Positions 1 to 12,138 of a DNA stretch of 64,000 bases are shown piece after piece. The notes under the pieces were generated by a model. That model was given only the letters and a program-made list of their open reading frames with translations. It was not told where the DNA came from and ran no database searches. The position numbers and the translations under genes are program-made. Source of the stretch: Artocarpus heterophyllus (lineage: Eukaryota > Streptophyta > Magnoliopsida > Rosales > Moraceae); NCBI GenBank assembly GCA_025403435.1, contig CM046353.1:21335987-21399986 (forward strand), in the 5' to 3' direction. The first letter of the stretch is position 1. Each line of letters opens with the position of its first letter.

Positions 1-692
1 ACTTATAAGTACTCTTTTCACGTGTTTCACTTTAAATTTTTTCCTAAAATGACGAGCTCTATCCTTAAGAAAACTCACTTATGAATCTCATGACCAAAGT
101 TATCCATGCTTGTTGATGCTTGTTAGCTATTGCTCCTCAATCACTAATGATTTCAAAATTCAGGGTGCATTTTGTCAAGATTAAACTTTAGGTATAGTAT
201 GCAAAAAATGAATAGTTTGGGGCACAACAATGCAATTTACTTCTTATTTTTAATCTACGATTGGTAGTTTTGATAGGAAATTGGGAATAATTCTATGATC
301 AACTACATGATTATTGTTTAGAGGTGATGAATGATTCTTTAATCGATTTAATCAAATATTGTTTACGATATCTTGATTTTTTCTTTGATTTTATTTATTT
401 ATTTTTGTTCTATTTGTTTTTAGTAATTTAGTTAATTAATGAAAACCCCTTTTATTAATTTAGAAAATCAATATCTTGTTAATTATAATCAATCTTCTGT
501 GGAAATGACCTTACTTGTTACTAAACTCAATAATGACTAATTTAATAAGGAACTTGGCGCTCCCTTAGAGCCTACCATTCTTTCTCAAGACAAAAAAAAC
601 CTTGTATTCATGATTTAAGAAAAAAAAATGGCTCTTTTAATGTTTATTACTTTTTGAAGAAACTAAGACAACATTTCATTTTAGTCACAGAG

Positions 693-725
<33 letters not shown>

Positions 726-1317
726 TTGAGAGAAGCCACCAAGAGTATTCAGTATACTATCCAAATGCTAAATTAAAGAGTTCTAACTTATACCAATTTT
801 CTTCTTGCTCAGAAAGCAGGGAAATATCAACAAATAGAACAAAATAAAATAGCAATAAAAGTTATTAGGCCAATATTTAAAAAACATTAATAAATGGACC
901 AATCAAATATGAGTCCACATTTTCATTTAGACAAAATTACAAAAATATCCCTAGAATATTTTATTTTATTTGTTTCTCTCTAATTCGCCATTTCTCTCTG
1001 AGCTTCCCATCTTTCTCAAAGATCTCCTCCATGGAAGGCAGCAAGTCGACGGCGACCTCTAGGCTGCACAGACAGTGACCTCCAGCGTACGCTTCACCAC
1101 TGGCGTAGCAACACCAAGTGATCCAAGGGTCGAGCGGCACTAACTGCAACATATCTACCTGGCGGCGATCATTGCCATAGATCTTGCGCCACCAAGATCT
1201 GCCATGATCTGCACTGATCTTGTGCTTGAACGTAGTTAGTGCTAATTTGTAAAGTTTCCATTCTCCTCTAGTGTGAACTTCCTTGCGACTCCTTTGTTGA
1301 TGGGGACAATACACTCG
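1..1317. other. AT-rich intergenic stretch, no gene recognised
   Basis: I see no convincing coding region here. The stretch is AT-rich and contains a TTA/TAT trinucleotide microsatellite near 698-725. Positions about 600-760 resemble 18390-18570 in a colinear way (shared ATTACTTT and GCCACCAAGAG blocks). The open frame on the minus strand at 961-1449 runs into an LTR and has no recognisable domain, so I do not call it a gene. The last five bases before the next element (1318-1322, TGAAA) are its target-site duplication. Confidence 0.6.
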
Positions 1318-1322
1318 TGAAA

Positions 1323-3228
1323 TGTGTGCACCGAAAATGGGGTCTAGGAGTTTTAAGTAAATAAGATGAAATAAACGAGGTAAATAAATAAAGAGTAAAT
1401 AAATATATGTAGGAAGTAAACAAATATCATCGAAAACAAATAATATCATCGGCGGTCACCGTCACGTGAATACCACAAAGGTGGGGCCAAGATCTTATTC
1501 TCATTCACCATTACGTGGATGCTTACCACGAAAGTGGTCAGGTAATTAAAATACAATATCAAGAATAGTAATACAAAAATATTAAAAATCATCATCTCTA
1601 AGATAAATTAAAACTATACAAATGATAGAGACGAAAAAGACATTAAAACCGGGACAAGTCGTGCAGTATATGCATCACACCACAATTCTAAAGAAAATAC
1701 CATTTCAATCCAAAGAGCCAGGTTTCGATCCTGGGTCCATCCTTCCTCTCCGAACCTAGAAGGGGTATTTTAAAAATAGGAAAATATGAGTGGAAGGCTT
1801 AATAGGATAATTAGTTAAAAAAAAGTTATCATAAAATATCATTCACAAACCATATTTACTACAAGAAGTCTAAAAAATTATTCATAAAGATTGATAAATA
1901 CTTACTTGAATAAATCTTGATAAAGCATCACCGTATGGGTTTTGGAAATCCAAAAGAAATATTAAAAATATAGTTCTTCGAAATCAAAGACATTATTTTC
2001 ATCAATCATTCAAAAGGTCAAGCATTTGGCCCAAACAGTTTTAAAAAGGCTGCCAAAGAAAGGGATAAAAATATATGTATATCCTACCTCATTTAAATCC
2101 AATAATGTAAGCTCCATATAGAATCCAACGTATGCTCCATATAAGTTCAAAACCTTAAAAACTATATTTAAAATCAGAAATCACATTTAACAAATATTAT
2201 TATGTCAGTTTAATTATCGGTGTGCCTTTTTGACTCAAAATAATCATAACCCAAAATCATAATCCTTTTTGAAGCATTTTGGAATCATTAAACATGAAAA
2301 CTAAAGTAAAAACAAAATTTTCCAAGTTTACAATCGGCCTACCAAATATCCTAGTCCGGCCTGCCGAACTGCACAGTTCGTTCTTCCGAACATCCAGACT
2401 GGCTTATCGACCTGATAAATCCGGCCTGCCAAACCTATGAATCCGGCCTACTGAAGATCAAGTTTGGCCTGCCGAACTAGCAAAATCTGGGGGCTTGAGA
2501 GTTCTAGTTTCGGTGTCCTCGAACTCAAAATTCAAAATTAAAACCTGTTTTCTCAATCACAGAGCATAAAAATCACATAGAAAGAATAGAAAATCATAGT
2601 AGAATAAATTTAAACCATTTTCCCCAAATTTAAACTCAATTTCACCTTTGATTTGAAAATCAAAGAAAAATGTAAAAAATTGGTTAAATTGATTCTAGCT
2701 CAAATTAAGTTTAGATTCACTATAAAATAGTTTTTACAATTTGAATTGAACATTATCTAAGCTCAAGAAAGCTCGGATTTAACATTCAAAGAAAATTTGA
2801 AAAATTGAAATTTTAAGAAAAAGAGGAGGCTAAACTCAATGACGTTTTTGGATGAAAAATATGATGATTAAACATCAATCCTTGCTTAGATCCATGAGAA
2901 TGAAGCTTGAAATCAAGATTTTTGAGAGAAAGAAAGAGAGAGAGGGGGCTGAGCGTGAGAGAAAGAGAGAGAGAGAGAGAGAGCGTGGAAAATGAAAAGG
3001 AAAGGGAAAAGAAAAAAGAAAATATAGGCCCAATGGCATTTTCGTAAATATGGGGAAAATATGTGGTAAAAATATCATTTGGTATTTTAACACTAAAAAT
3101 CAAATTTTAAATATGGCAAATGCAACAAATCTTCAAATGACTAAAATTAACAACAAAATTTACGCTGGCACACTTAATAATTAAACTTAACATAACTAAC
3201 CTTACTTTAAAAATTCAGGGGCGTTACA
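1323..3228 (-). repeat. Element T left LTR (3' LTR on the minus strand)
   Basis: This is a direct repeat of 3429-5322 in the same order throughout. On the minus strand it starts TGTAACGCCCC at 3228. A possible TATA box (CCTATATT on the minus strand, 3021-3028) is followed by a long CT/GA-rich tract at about 2925-2995. A GC-rich palindrome array lies at 2333-2478. Confidence 0.88.
2333..2478. repeat. Palindrome array (CGGCCTGCCGAA family) in T left LTR
   Basis: About six variants of TTCGGCCTGCCGAA occur in 145 bp, such as CCGGCCTGCCGAAC at 2355. The unit is self-complementary (TTCGGC-CT-GCCGAA). It lies about 550 bp downstream of the possible TATA box, so it is probably transcribed in this element. 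Confidence 0.7.
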
Positions 3229-3428
3229 ATCTACCCTCCTTAAAAGAAATTTCATCCTCGAAATTTTCAAATATCTTAAGTTTAAAATCGTAAACAACAC
3301 TGTGTACTCAAACGTAACTGTAACGACATCTGTCCCGACTTAAAACTTGAAAAAGCAAAACAAAATAGTAAAAATCTCATAAGTTTAGTTACCGAAGGAT
3401 CTAAAGCCTACACTTTGATACCATTCTA
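3229..3428 (-). other. Element T 200-bp internal region with PBS and polypurine tract
   Basis: The only internal sequence of element T. CTTTGATACCA at 3413-3423 is the complement of TGGTATCAAAG, close to the initiator-Met tRNA primer-binding site used by plant LTR elements, and lies five bases from the right LTR. On the minus strand AAGGAGGGTAGAT (about 3229-3241) abuts the left LTR as a polypurine tract. Just before it, a frame reads FEDEISFKEG, like the C-terminal tail of chromovirus polyproteins. There is no open frame of useful length. Confidence 0.8.
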
Positions 3429-5322
3429 TGATGCCCGGGAAAGGGGGTTTGGGAGTTTTAAATAAATAAGATGAAATAAAGATTAAATATATATGTAGGA
3501 AGTAAACAAATATTATCGAAAACAAATAATATTATCACCAGTCACCGTCACGTGAATACCACGAAGGTGGGGCCGAGATCTTATTCTTATTCACCATCAC
3601 ATGGATGCTTACCACGAAGGTGGGCAGGTAATTAAAATACAATATCAAGAATAATAACACAAAAATATTGAAATTCATCATCTCTAAGATAATTTAAAAA
3701 TATACAATTGATAGAGACAAAAAAGACATTAACACCGGGACAAGTCGTATAGTACACACATCATACCACAATTCTAAACAAAATACCATTTCAATCCAAA
3801 GAGCTAGGTTTTGATCTTGGATCCATCCTTCCTCTCCAAACCTGGAAGGAGGATTTTAAAAACAGGAAAATATGAGAGAAGGCTCAGTAGGATAATTAGT
3901 TAAAAACTAGTTATCTTAAAATATCATTCATAAACCATATTTATTACAAGAAGTCTCAAAAATTATTCATAAAGATTGATAAATAGTTACTTGAATAAAT
4001 CTTGATAAAACATCACTGTATGGGTTTTGGAAATTCGAAAGCAATATAAAAAATACAGTTCTTCAAAATCAAAGACATTATTTTCATCAATCATTCAAAA
4101 GGTCAAACAGTTTAAAAAGGGCTGCCAAAGAAAGGGATAAAAATATATGTATATCCTACCTCATTTAAATCCAATAATGTAAGCTCCATATAGAATCCAA
4201 CGTATGCTCCATATAAGTTCAAAACCTTAAAAACTATATTTAAAATCAGAAATCACATTTAACAAATATTATTATGTCAGTTTAATTATCGGTGTGCCTT
4301 TTTGACTCAAAATAATCATAACCCAAAATCATAATCCTTTTTGAAACATTTTGGAATCATTAAACATTGAAAAATGAATTAAAAACATAATTTTTCAAGT
4401 CTACAGTTGGCCTGTCGAACATCCTGGTTCGGCCTTCCGAACATCCAGACCGGCCTGTCAAACTTTTCCTAGGTTCGGCCTGCCGACCTGATGAATCCGG
4501 CCTTTTGAACCTATGAATCTGGACTGTCGAAGATCAAGTTCAGCCTGCTAAATTGGCAAAATCTGGGGACCCGAAACTTCGAGTTTCGGCATCCCCGAAC
4601 TCAAAATTCAAATTTAAAACCTGTTTTCTCAATTCCAAAGCATAAAAATCACATAGAAAGCATAGAAAATCATAGTAGAATAAATTTAAACCATTTTCCC
4701 CAAATTTAAAATCAATTTTACCTTTGATTTGAAAATTAAAGAAAAATGTAAAAACTTGGTTAAATCGATTCTAGCTCAAATTAAGTTTAGTTTCACTATA
4801 AAATAATTTCTACAACTTGAATTGAACATTATCTGAGCTCAAGAAAGCTCGGATTCAACATTCAAAGAAAATTTAAAAAATTAAAATTTAAAACTTTGAA
4901 ATTTTAAGAAAAAGAGGAGGCTAACCTCAATGACGTTTTGGATGAAAAATGTGATGATTGAACTTTAATCCTTGCTCAAAGCCATGAGAATGTAACTTGA
5001 AATCAAGATTTTTGAGAGAAAGAAAGAGAGAGAGGGGCTGAGCGTGAGAGAAAGAAATTAAGAGAGAGAGAGAGAGCGTGAAAAATGAAAAGAAAAGGGA
5101 AAAGAAAAAAGAAAATAAAGGCCTAATGGCATTTTCGTAAATATGAGAAAAATGTGGGGTAAAAATATCATTTGGTATTTTAACACTAAAAATCAAATTT
5201 TAAATATGACAAATGCAACAAAATCTTCGATTGGCTAAAATTAACAACAAAATTTACACTGACACACTTAATAATTAAACTTAACATAACTAACTTTACT
5301 TTAAAAATTCATGGGCGTTACA
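3429..5322 (-). repeat. Element T right LTR (5' LTR on the minus strand)
   Basis: Direct-repeat partner of 1323-3228, from TGATGCCCGGG at 3429 to the GGGCGTTACA end at 5322. It carries its own diverged copy of the palindrome array at about 4405-4553 and a CT/GA-rich tract at 5015-5090. The two LTRs differ by many substitutions and small indels, so the insertion is not recent. Confidence 0.88.
4405..4553. repeat. Palindrome array in T right LTR
   Basis: Same array as in the partner LTR, with six to eight variants including GGTTCGGCCTGCCGACC and GGCCTGTCGAAC. Individual units have changed differently from those in the left LTR. Confidence 0.7.
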
Positions 5323-5327
5323 TGAAA

Positions 5328-7625
5328 TCTTTATGACAGAGTTTGTTGTGCAATCGATTTGAAGCAAATGGGGATGAGGGCGACAGAGAGAGCAGATCGA
5401 CTCCGACGTGTGCCGGCACCTATTAGAGTAATTGGAGTCATAGAAAAAAGAGAAGATATGAGAGAAAGCGTGTGAGGAGGGAGAGAGTAAAGGAAAAGAA
5501 GAAGAAATGTTAAAAAAACATTAGTTCTAATTATTAGGGTGTTTTTAGTTATCTTAAATGATTTATTTGTTAATAAATACTAAATTTACACTCATATGCT
5601 ATTTACTAACCTTTGAAAATTTTTGGTCTATTTAATTTAAGAGAAATTGCACCCAAATGCAGATTTCTTAGTTTATTAATCAATATGTCAAATGTTTGAC
5701 AAAAATGAAGGAAATAGTATATTCAAACAAATTAGTGTTTTAAGGCAATCAAAAACCCATCTGATAAACTTTTTCTTTTTGCCCTTTTCCTTTTCTCTCC
5801 CACTTTTTTCTCTCATCTCTTTTTCTCTCCCTTGTGTGTTGATTTTCTCTTTCCTCTTTCTTTGTCCTATATGTCGATGGAATCATCAATGGCGTTGCAT
5901 CTTTGTCAAATTATTGTCCTCGAACACCAGCGTCGACAGATTGGATGAGATCATCCTCCTTGTAATGGTGTTGCTAGATCTGGTGGCCATTACCACTGAC
6001 ATTGTGAGCCAAAGGAAAAGATCTTGATTTAGTGACAGATTGGCGATGAGGGATTCAATGGCAGATAGCGAGACGACAAGGTGAAGAAGCTCGAAGCTCG
6101 ACCAAGTGAAAACGGCGTGGAGAAGCTTGACGATGCTTGGAGTTTGTAGGTCAACGATGATGGACTTAGGTCTTCTTATTTGGTATCTATGCCATGGCAT
6201 CACCGAGAGAGCTCGAGCTCAATCTCCTATGGCATCTATGCCAATGGACTCTGGTCTTCTTCTACAGCGATCTCAACTGCTCTATCAAGATCTCCTCGGT
6301 TGTTTGTTATGATCTCAGCTACTACAACGATCTTTGTCGGTAGTGCACGAAGGCGAGCCCACGAGCAACAACCAATGCAACAACATCAACTAGAGACGGG
6401 TTTGAACGTTATAGCAAGATCTGGTTTTTTATTTTTTTTTATTTTCATTTTTGAAGGTTCTAGTTTTCTTTCTCTTTTGTATGTATGTGTGTGTGAACTA
6501 AAGTTTTATGGATTATTTTGATCAGTGTATTGTAAAACTAACATTATTTGTTTTTTTTTTGTTGATATCTTTGTATTTTTTGGAAAAATATTGTATTAAA
6601 TTGACAGTATTTCCTAGCCTTCAATGACGTCATTGATGCTAGCGATGTTGCCAATAAGTTTTTACATGTAAGGAAATACTATATTTCTATGTTTATATAG
6701 TATTTACTTGTTAATACTATATTTTTTAGCTATCGATGGTACGTAGAAGTCATTGGTGAATCTTTGTATTTACATATTAGTATAATATTTACAGGTTAAT
6801 ACTATATTTTTGGGCATCAATGATCTGACGAAGTCGCCAATAAATTTTTATATTTACACGTTAATATAGTATTTATAGATTAATACTGTATCTCATAGTC
6901 GCCAGTGGTCTAGCAAAATCGCCTGTGAATGTTTGTATTTATACATTAATACAGTATTTACTAGTATTGTATTTCCCAGCCACTAATGGTTCCACGAAGT
7001 CGTCAGTGAAACTTTGTGTTTACAAGTTAATATAGTATTTATATGTTAATGATATAGTTCTCGGCTACTGGTGGTCCAACAAAGTCGCCGGTAATTTTTT
7101 GTGTTTACATGTAAATAATGTATTTATATGTTAATACTGTATTTTGTGCCCTCTAGTGGTCTGACAAAGTTGCCAATAAATTTTTTTATTTACATGTTAA
7201 TATAGTAATTTTTTTATTTCTCAGGTCTGGCGAGATTGTCAACAAATTTTTATATTTACACGTTAATATGTATATGTTAATGCAATATTTTTTGGTCGCC
7301 GGTGATGTTCCTGATCATCAGTGAAATCATCAGTAAATTTTTTTATTATTTAGAAATACAATATTACTATGTTAATATAGTATTTCTCGGCCATTGGTAG
7401 TGGTGACGAAGGAGGAGGGTGAAAGATGTAGAGCAGAAAAAGGTGAAGATATTTTAGGGTTTTTGTTCTCAATTTCTCATGAGATATTATTCAATTTCTC
7501 ATAATATGCTATTTATCACATAGTTTAAAATCATATGATATTATTTACCATGTTTTAACCTAAGTATAATATTTTGTTCTTCCTCCCTTATTTTAATTCA
7601 GGACAAGATTTGGCTTAATCTTTTC
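5328..7625. other. Intergenic stretch, no gene recognised
   Basis: Several overlapping short open frames occur at 5690-6520 on both strands, including a plus-strand one of 111 codons and another of 113. None has a recognisable domain, and the strands overlap, so none is called. The right part (about 6600-7400) is a degenerate tandem repeat. The last 8 bp (7626-7633, TCTCTTCC) form the left target-site duplication of the hAT element. Confidence 0.5.
6600..7400. repeat. Degenerate tandem repeat of about 90-120 bp
   Basis: About seven or eight diverged units recur. Each has a TATTTACATGTTAATA-like AT part, then TACTGTATTTCTCGGC, then a part like AGTGGTCTGACAAAGTCGCC. Spacing is irregular, between about 80 and 125 bp. 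It resembles an old minisatellite. No gene overlaps it. Confidence 0.65.
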
Positions 7626-7633
7626 TCTCTTCC
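7626..7633. repeat. hAT left target-site duplication TCTCTTCC
   Basis: Eight bases identical to 16643-16650, directly outside the left terminal inverted repeat. Confidence 0.92.
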
Positions 7634-7845
7634 TAGTGATGCAAGAACAGGCCGGCTCGGCCTGGCCTATGAATTTCGTGGGCCGGGCAGGGTCGGCCAA
7701 TATTAAAAATACCTTGGCCCGGCCGGCCCGGCCCGTGGGCCAATTTTACATGGGCCATGCTGGGCCATGTCAGGCCGTGCCGTGGGCCTTAATTGGGCCG
7801 TCGGCCCGTCTTGGCCCATCATGGGTTTAAATGGGCCAGCCCATC
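7634..7845. repeat. hAT left terminal inverted repeat and GGCC-rich subterminal region
   Basis: The terminal repeat is followed by about 200 bp dense in GGCCGGCC, GGGCC and GGCCCAT motifs. In hAT elements such short subterminal motifs are transposase binding sites, and that role is inferred here. The plus-strand open frame across it (7636-7830) is only a by-product of the GC-rich repeat. Confidence 0.8.
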
Positions 7846-8098
7846 TAAGCATGTAATTTTTATTTTTATTTTTAAATTTTTAAATAAGTTAACAAATATA
7901 AAAGTTTGAATAGTCAAGGGAAATATAAAAAGGGATATTTTATTTATGATTGCCTCATTAAAAACCTTTCCAAGGAAAACCTAGTGGGACAAAACCTTGG
8001 TAAGGAAAAAAGAGTACAATCAGGATAATTATACATAAGATGTTTACAAAATTACTAAAAACATAAAAAAAACATAAAAAATTATTGTTCATAATTAA

Positions 8099-10060
8099 TT
8101 ACAATGTATTACTCCCAGTGGGAGTATCAGAAATGACCAAATTTTTAAAGTCATCAACCCAATCATCTTGAACTTCTTGGCTTCTTCTACGAGCATTCTC
8201 CCAATTTTTGATGCACATTACTGCTTCTAGAATATCGTCACTCATACGTGCATGCCGTTCATCAAGTACTCTACCACCGCAACTAAATACTTGTTCATTT
8301 ACAACTGTGGACACTGGTATGGTTAGTATATCACGAGCCATTTTAGAGAGCACGGGAAAAGTTTTTGACCGTGATCTCCAAAATGACAAAAGATCAAACT
8401 TATTGAAATCATGACCACCACCTTGCTCATTGAAAATGAATGCTGTAAAATTTGTTTTCAGATAGTTTTTCAATTCACTGCGTGTTGAAGATGTGGATGA
8501 TGCACCAAAACCAAATCCAGTATAACTAATCATATTTTTCCATGAAGAACCATGTGGAACAGATGTAGTATTTGCTAAAGGTGCAGGGGATATTGTTTGG
8601 CCTCCTCCATATTTTTCATTATATGTAGTAAATATGTTGTTAACTTTTGCTTGTACATTTTGAATGGTTATGATGTCAGAATACACCCATAATTTTCCCC
8701 TATACCCTTAAGCAAATATTCAACACCAGCTAATTTAATTCTTAGATCCAATATAGCAGCTATGCAATACAAAAGTGGAACACGTTCCCAATATCTTTTG
8801 AATTTTTGTTCCATGAACTCAACAGATTCCCTAAACATGTCAAAATCTCTATGCATATTGAAAGTTGCAGCAATGTCATACAATTTATGTAATGCATGAG
8901 GAGAGGTGGGATAGTACACACCTGAGAGTTGGAGAGTGGCTTCATAAAAAACCTTTAAGAAATTGTAGAAGCATGAAGCAATTTGCCAATAAAATTCTTG
9001 AAGCGGCTCAGTTGGATTCTTCAAGTTGTAATACGCAGTTATGACCTCTTTGTATGGTAGGCATGCATTCAGCATCAAATATGTTGAATTCCACTGGTGT
9101 CCTATGTCAGTTGGAAGTTTTCTGGGTTTTATGCTTGCTCTCTTGCAAAGTTTAGCAAACTCTTCAATTCGAGAGCCAGAACTTGCTATGTAACCCAAGG
9201 CCGTTTGAATATTTTCCAAATAACCTTGAAAAAATTTCATGCCATCTTGAACACACAAGTTAATAACATGACAAGCACATCTTGGTGAAAAAGTGTTTCG
9301 CCCTATTGTGGTCTCAATGTTGTTTTGAAAAGATTAATATCAGCAGTATTAGCAGATGCATTATCAAATGTGATGCTCAAAACCTTTTCTTTAATGCCAT
9401 AAAAATCAAAAACTTCCATGATGACATCATGAATGGCCTTGGCATCATGTGGATAAGGCATTGGTTGAAAAACAATTAATCTTTTTTGAAAAGACCAATC
9501 TTTATCTACATAATGTGCAGTTACACAGATATAACTGGTTTTAGTACGACCTTTCCACAAATCAGATGTACATGCAACAGATGTAGTGAATGAACTAAAT
9601 TCAGTTACTAACTTTTCCTTCATTGAATAAAAAACTTTCATGGTGTCAGCTCTTGTGGTAGTTCTTGAAACACGCCTATATTGTGGATTATAAGAATTTT
9701 GAATGTACTCCTCAAAGGCTGGATCATTAGCAAGACTAATTGGTTGTTGAGCACTAGCCAATATCTAGCATGTCATTCTCTAGCTCTTTGTTGGTCATAT
9801 GACCAATTAATAACACTACCATCAGGGCTAAATTGAAGTGTTTGTTGACGACAATCAACATCACCTACACCATGCTTAGCTTCGCATTTTTTGCTAAGCC
9901 TTTCTAAGTGACCAGTGCCAAAAGAGGATTTACCTGTGTAGTCTTATTTGCATACTTTGCAAATTACGCGCTCTTCTGTTACACCATTCTCATTTGTACA
10001 AATTACGAGATCAAAGTAACTCTAAACTGGTAAAGTTCGTTGAACTTTCCTTTTGCCCTT
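8099..10060 (-). pseudogene. hAT transposase pseudogene (BED zinc finger to hAT C-terminal domain)
   Basis: Read right to left, the pieces are: a BED-type zinc finger region at about 9880-9980 (CKVC, then HLERLSKKC) with an in-frame stop after CKVCK; the catalytic-core part at 9303-9761, with SDLWKGRTKTSYICVTAHYV; the central part at 8668-9258, preceded in another frame by CACHVINLCVQDG, a conserved hAT motif; and the C-terminal dimerisation domain at 8099-8686, with ARDILTIPVSTVVNEQVFS then DERHARMSDD. There are frameshifts near 9300 and 8680 and a further stop near 9767. The N-terminal side was cut off by the copia insertion at 10100. Family assignment is firm. This gene would have catalysed excision and integration of the surrounding hAT element. 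Confidence 0.9.
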
Positions 10061-11527
10061 ACAAGTGATTTAGAGGAGCCATCAACTTGAGATAGTAATT
10101 GTTAGACATGTATGCCCTAAGGAGTAAAAATGTAATATGTTTTTGGAGAGATTTTTTATCAATAAAGAATTTATTCTTATATATACTAAATCTTGTCCTC
10201 TTTACGTTTATGTTTGTTGAATGTATGATAAGCAAACAGTAGTCTGAGACTGTCAGTCTAAACCTTAAGAATTGGGCATATGATGGACTGATTATGTGGA
10301 AGACACGATTCTTAAGGTGACGGTCTAAAACATATGATTCGTAATCGAGGGAATAAAGTTGGGCGCTTTATTCATGTAAAGATTGTTATGTTGTCTATAT
10401 CCCTTTTGGGAGACGGTTTGTCTTGACCATCAGAGTTGGACTCCGCGAATAGAAACATTGGCACGTTGTCATAGGTGTGTTGGATCGAGACACAAAGTGA
10501 ATTGATTTGGATTAATAATTCTATCTTGGCAAATCGATTCACTTTAGACAATCACTTGTATTGTATCTTAATCCTGAGATGAATAGTGGGCCCGTTGTCT
10601 CGACTTGTGTCTTTTGATGTGCCAATGGCTGACTCCCACATCTCAATAGTGGTACGCATGCCAGTACGTTGGAGGCATGACTCTTGATGGCGTAGACTTG
10701 CTATTCATAGATATGGAATCCATAGCTCCTCTTAAGGAGTAATGATATCCTCTTATATGCGTTGTCCTGTAATTGAAAAACTGGAGCGCTCAACCATTTG
10801 GATACATAGGTGTAACCGAATGGTATACTATCTTTGGATGGTAAGTTTTCTAATGGTGAGACAATGGAACATAAGATAAAAATAATTGGGAAGGTAAGAC
10901 AGAACTTGTCCTTAAGCCGATTATGGATTATCATATGGGGATACTATACACTTTGATATGTCATGGAGACTTAGCTACATGAGCTTCGTAATTCTGTAAA
11001 GTTCGAGAGTGCAGCTCCAAGCTTTTAGTGGAGTAGCATTGGAGTTGATAATTGTGAAATGTATATCTGGGATATTGGGTTTCATAATTGTCATGAGCTT
11101 GAACTTTATAGGTCCATTTTGGTCCCCTTTGCTAGCTCACAAAATCCTGTAACGACATGGCGTGCTTTTCCAATAATTGGTGACTTATGTCGGATTTATC
11201 GGATTGGTTTAAAATTTGTAAGAATCAAATAATTAATGTCTGTTTATTGGTTGAATTAATTTTGTAATAAAATTAATTTAAGATAAACTTGTTGGATTAT
11301 TGGATTAGATAATTCTTGTCTGTTTATCGGTTGATTTAATTTTGGATAAATTAGATCAAGATAAACTTGTAGAATTATTGTGAATTGATTTATTTTCTTA
11401 GAGATTATCTTGATAAAGTTTGTTTTGATCAAATATCTTCTCTATTGGGTTATTTGAATCAAAACTGAGACTTTATCCTTTAGAATCTTGGGTGAAAAAT
11501 AAATGATTCGCGAAGATTTTTTCTCGG

Positions 11528-11612
11528 GAGTTTGGCCTGCCGAATGACGTGTTCGGCCTGTCGATCAGAATGTTCGGCCTGTCGATCAGAATGTTCAGCC
11601 TATCGATCAGCG
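11528..11612. repeat. Palindrome array in copia A LTR
   Basis: Four units: GGCCTGCCGAAT, TTCGGCCTGTCGATC twice, and TTCAGCCTATCGATC, each separated by AGAATG-like spacers. The array ends about 115 bp upstream of the TATA box, so here it lies in the promoter side of the LTR. Confidence 0.75.
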
Positions 11613-11725
11613 GGAGATAAGATTACGCGTTTTCATGTGGATCTTATTAGATATTGATCCAAACTTGATTCTGTTTTAAGTTTTTGAGACCTAATCTGAT
11701 AAGGACTGACCCTAGGACCAAGAGC

Positions 11726-11733
11726 TATAAAAA
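11726..11733 (+). promoter_or_regulatory. TATA box of copia A LTR
   Basis: TATAAAAAGGG in a GC-moderate setting about 390 bp before the LTR end. The same block is kept in LTR F (near 51871, TATAAAAAGGG) and in the minus-strand LTRs. Transcription would start roughly 25-35 bp downstream. Confidence 0.7.
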
Positions 11734-12122
11734 GGGAGTGAGTCTTATGATTTACTCAGATCAATTGAGAGATTAAGAGTGATACTCTTCTAGTGAGCAT
11801 CTAAAAACTCCCTGAGAGCTTTTGTTCACAAATCACGAACACTAGCTTTGGGTTCTCTCTCTTGGTTGGAAGGAGAGTCACCAGTGGAAGAGCTGAACGT
11901 GTGAGCCCACACTCACTCCGGTTGTGGATAGCGAATAGCAAAGAAGACCAGTTGGTTGAGGCTCTTCTGAAACGTTACTTCTCTTCACAGGCTGCGGAGG
12001 TTCTTCACAAAAAGGTTAGTAAGATCTGTCTAATTTATACATATAACATGTCAAACTTGTGTTTTGGTAATTACTCTGATGAAAATTTTTAAAATTTCGC
12101 TGTGCATCGTGTTTCCAACAAT

Positions 12123-12138
12123 TGGTATTAGAGCCATG
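12123..12138 (+). other. Primer-binding site of copia A
   Basis: TGGTATTAGAGCCATG lies two bases after the LTR end. It is one base off the initiator-Met tRNA site TGGTATCAGAGC common in plant copia elements. Confidence 0.88.

Larger units (their letters stand above)
1323..5322 (-). mobile_element. Element T: LTR retrotransposon with almost no internal region
   Basis: This is a complete 4.0-kb element read on the minus strand. Two direct LTRs of about 1.9 kb flank only 200 bp. A perfect 5-bp target-site duplication TGAAA lies at 1318-1322 and 5323-5327. The LTR 5' ends read TGTAACGCCCC. The internal stretch keeps a primer-binding site next to the right LTR and a purine tract next to the left LTR, but has no gag or pol. 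A short remnant reading like the end of a gypsy polyprotein (FEDEISFKEG) sits beside the purine tract, suggesting descent from a Ty3/gypsy chromovirus. The element must have been moved by proteins supplied in trans, or lost its interior after insertion. Its LTRs resemble solo LTR S at 24592-26751. Confidence 0.9.
10100..12120 (+). repeat. Copia A 5' LTR (2021 bp)
   Basis: Starts TGTTAGACATGTATGCC and ends TTTCCAACA, directly before the primer-binding site. At least ten more full or partial copies of this LTR occur at 29313-36451 and 48336-62003. It holds a palindrome array at 11528-11612 and a TATA box at 11726. Confidence 0.93.

Noticed and set aside
480..575. Possible Athila LTR end with PBS (AACTTGGCGCTCC)
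   Set aside because: The match to a TGGCGCCG-type site is too weak and no LTR partner is visible nearby.
961..1449. 162-codon minus-strand open frame
   Set aside because: It crosses the left boundary of element T, has no domain and begins with a low-complexity hydrophobic stretch.
1715..1745. Pol III B-box-like GGTTTCGATCC (possible SINE or tRNA)
   Set aside because: It has an extra base, the partner LTR copy is changed, and no A box or cloverleaf can be drawn. It is part of the T LTR.
5692..6521. Several overlapping open frames on both strands (61-113 codons)
   Set aside because: They overlap each other on opposite strands, show no recognisable domain, and no splice or start context favours one.
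7636..7830. Open frame in GGCC-rich DNA
   Set aside because: It lies in the hAT subterminal repeat; a similar artefact occurs at 16324-16718.
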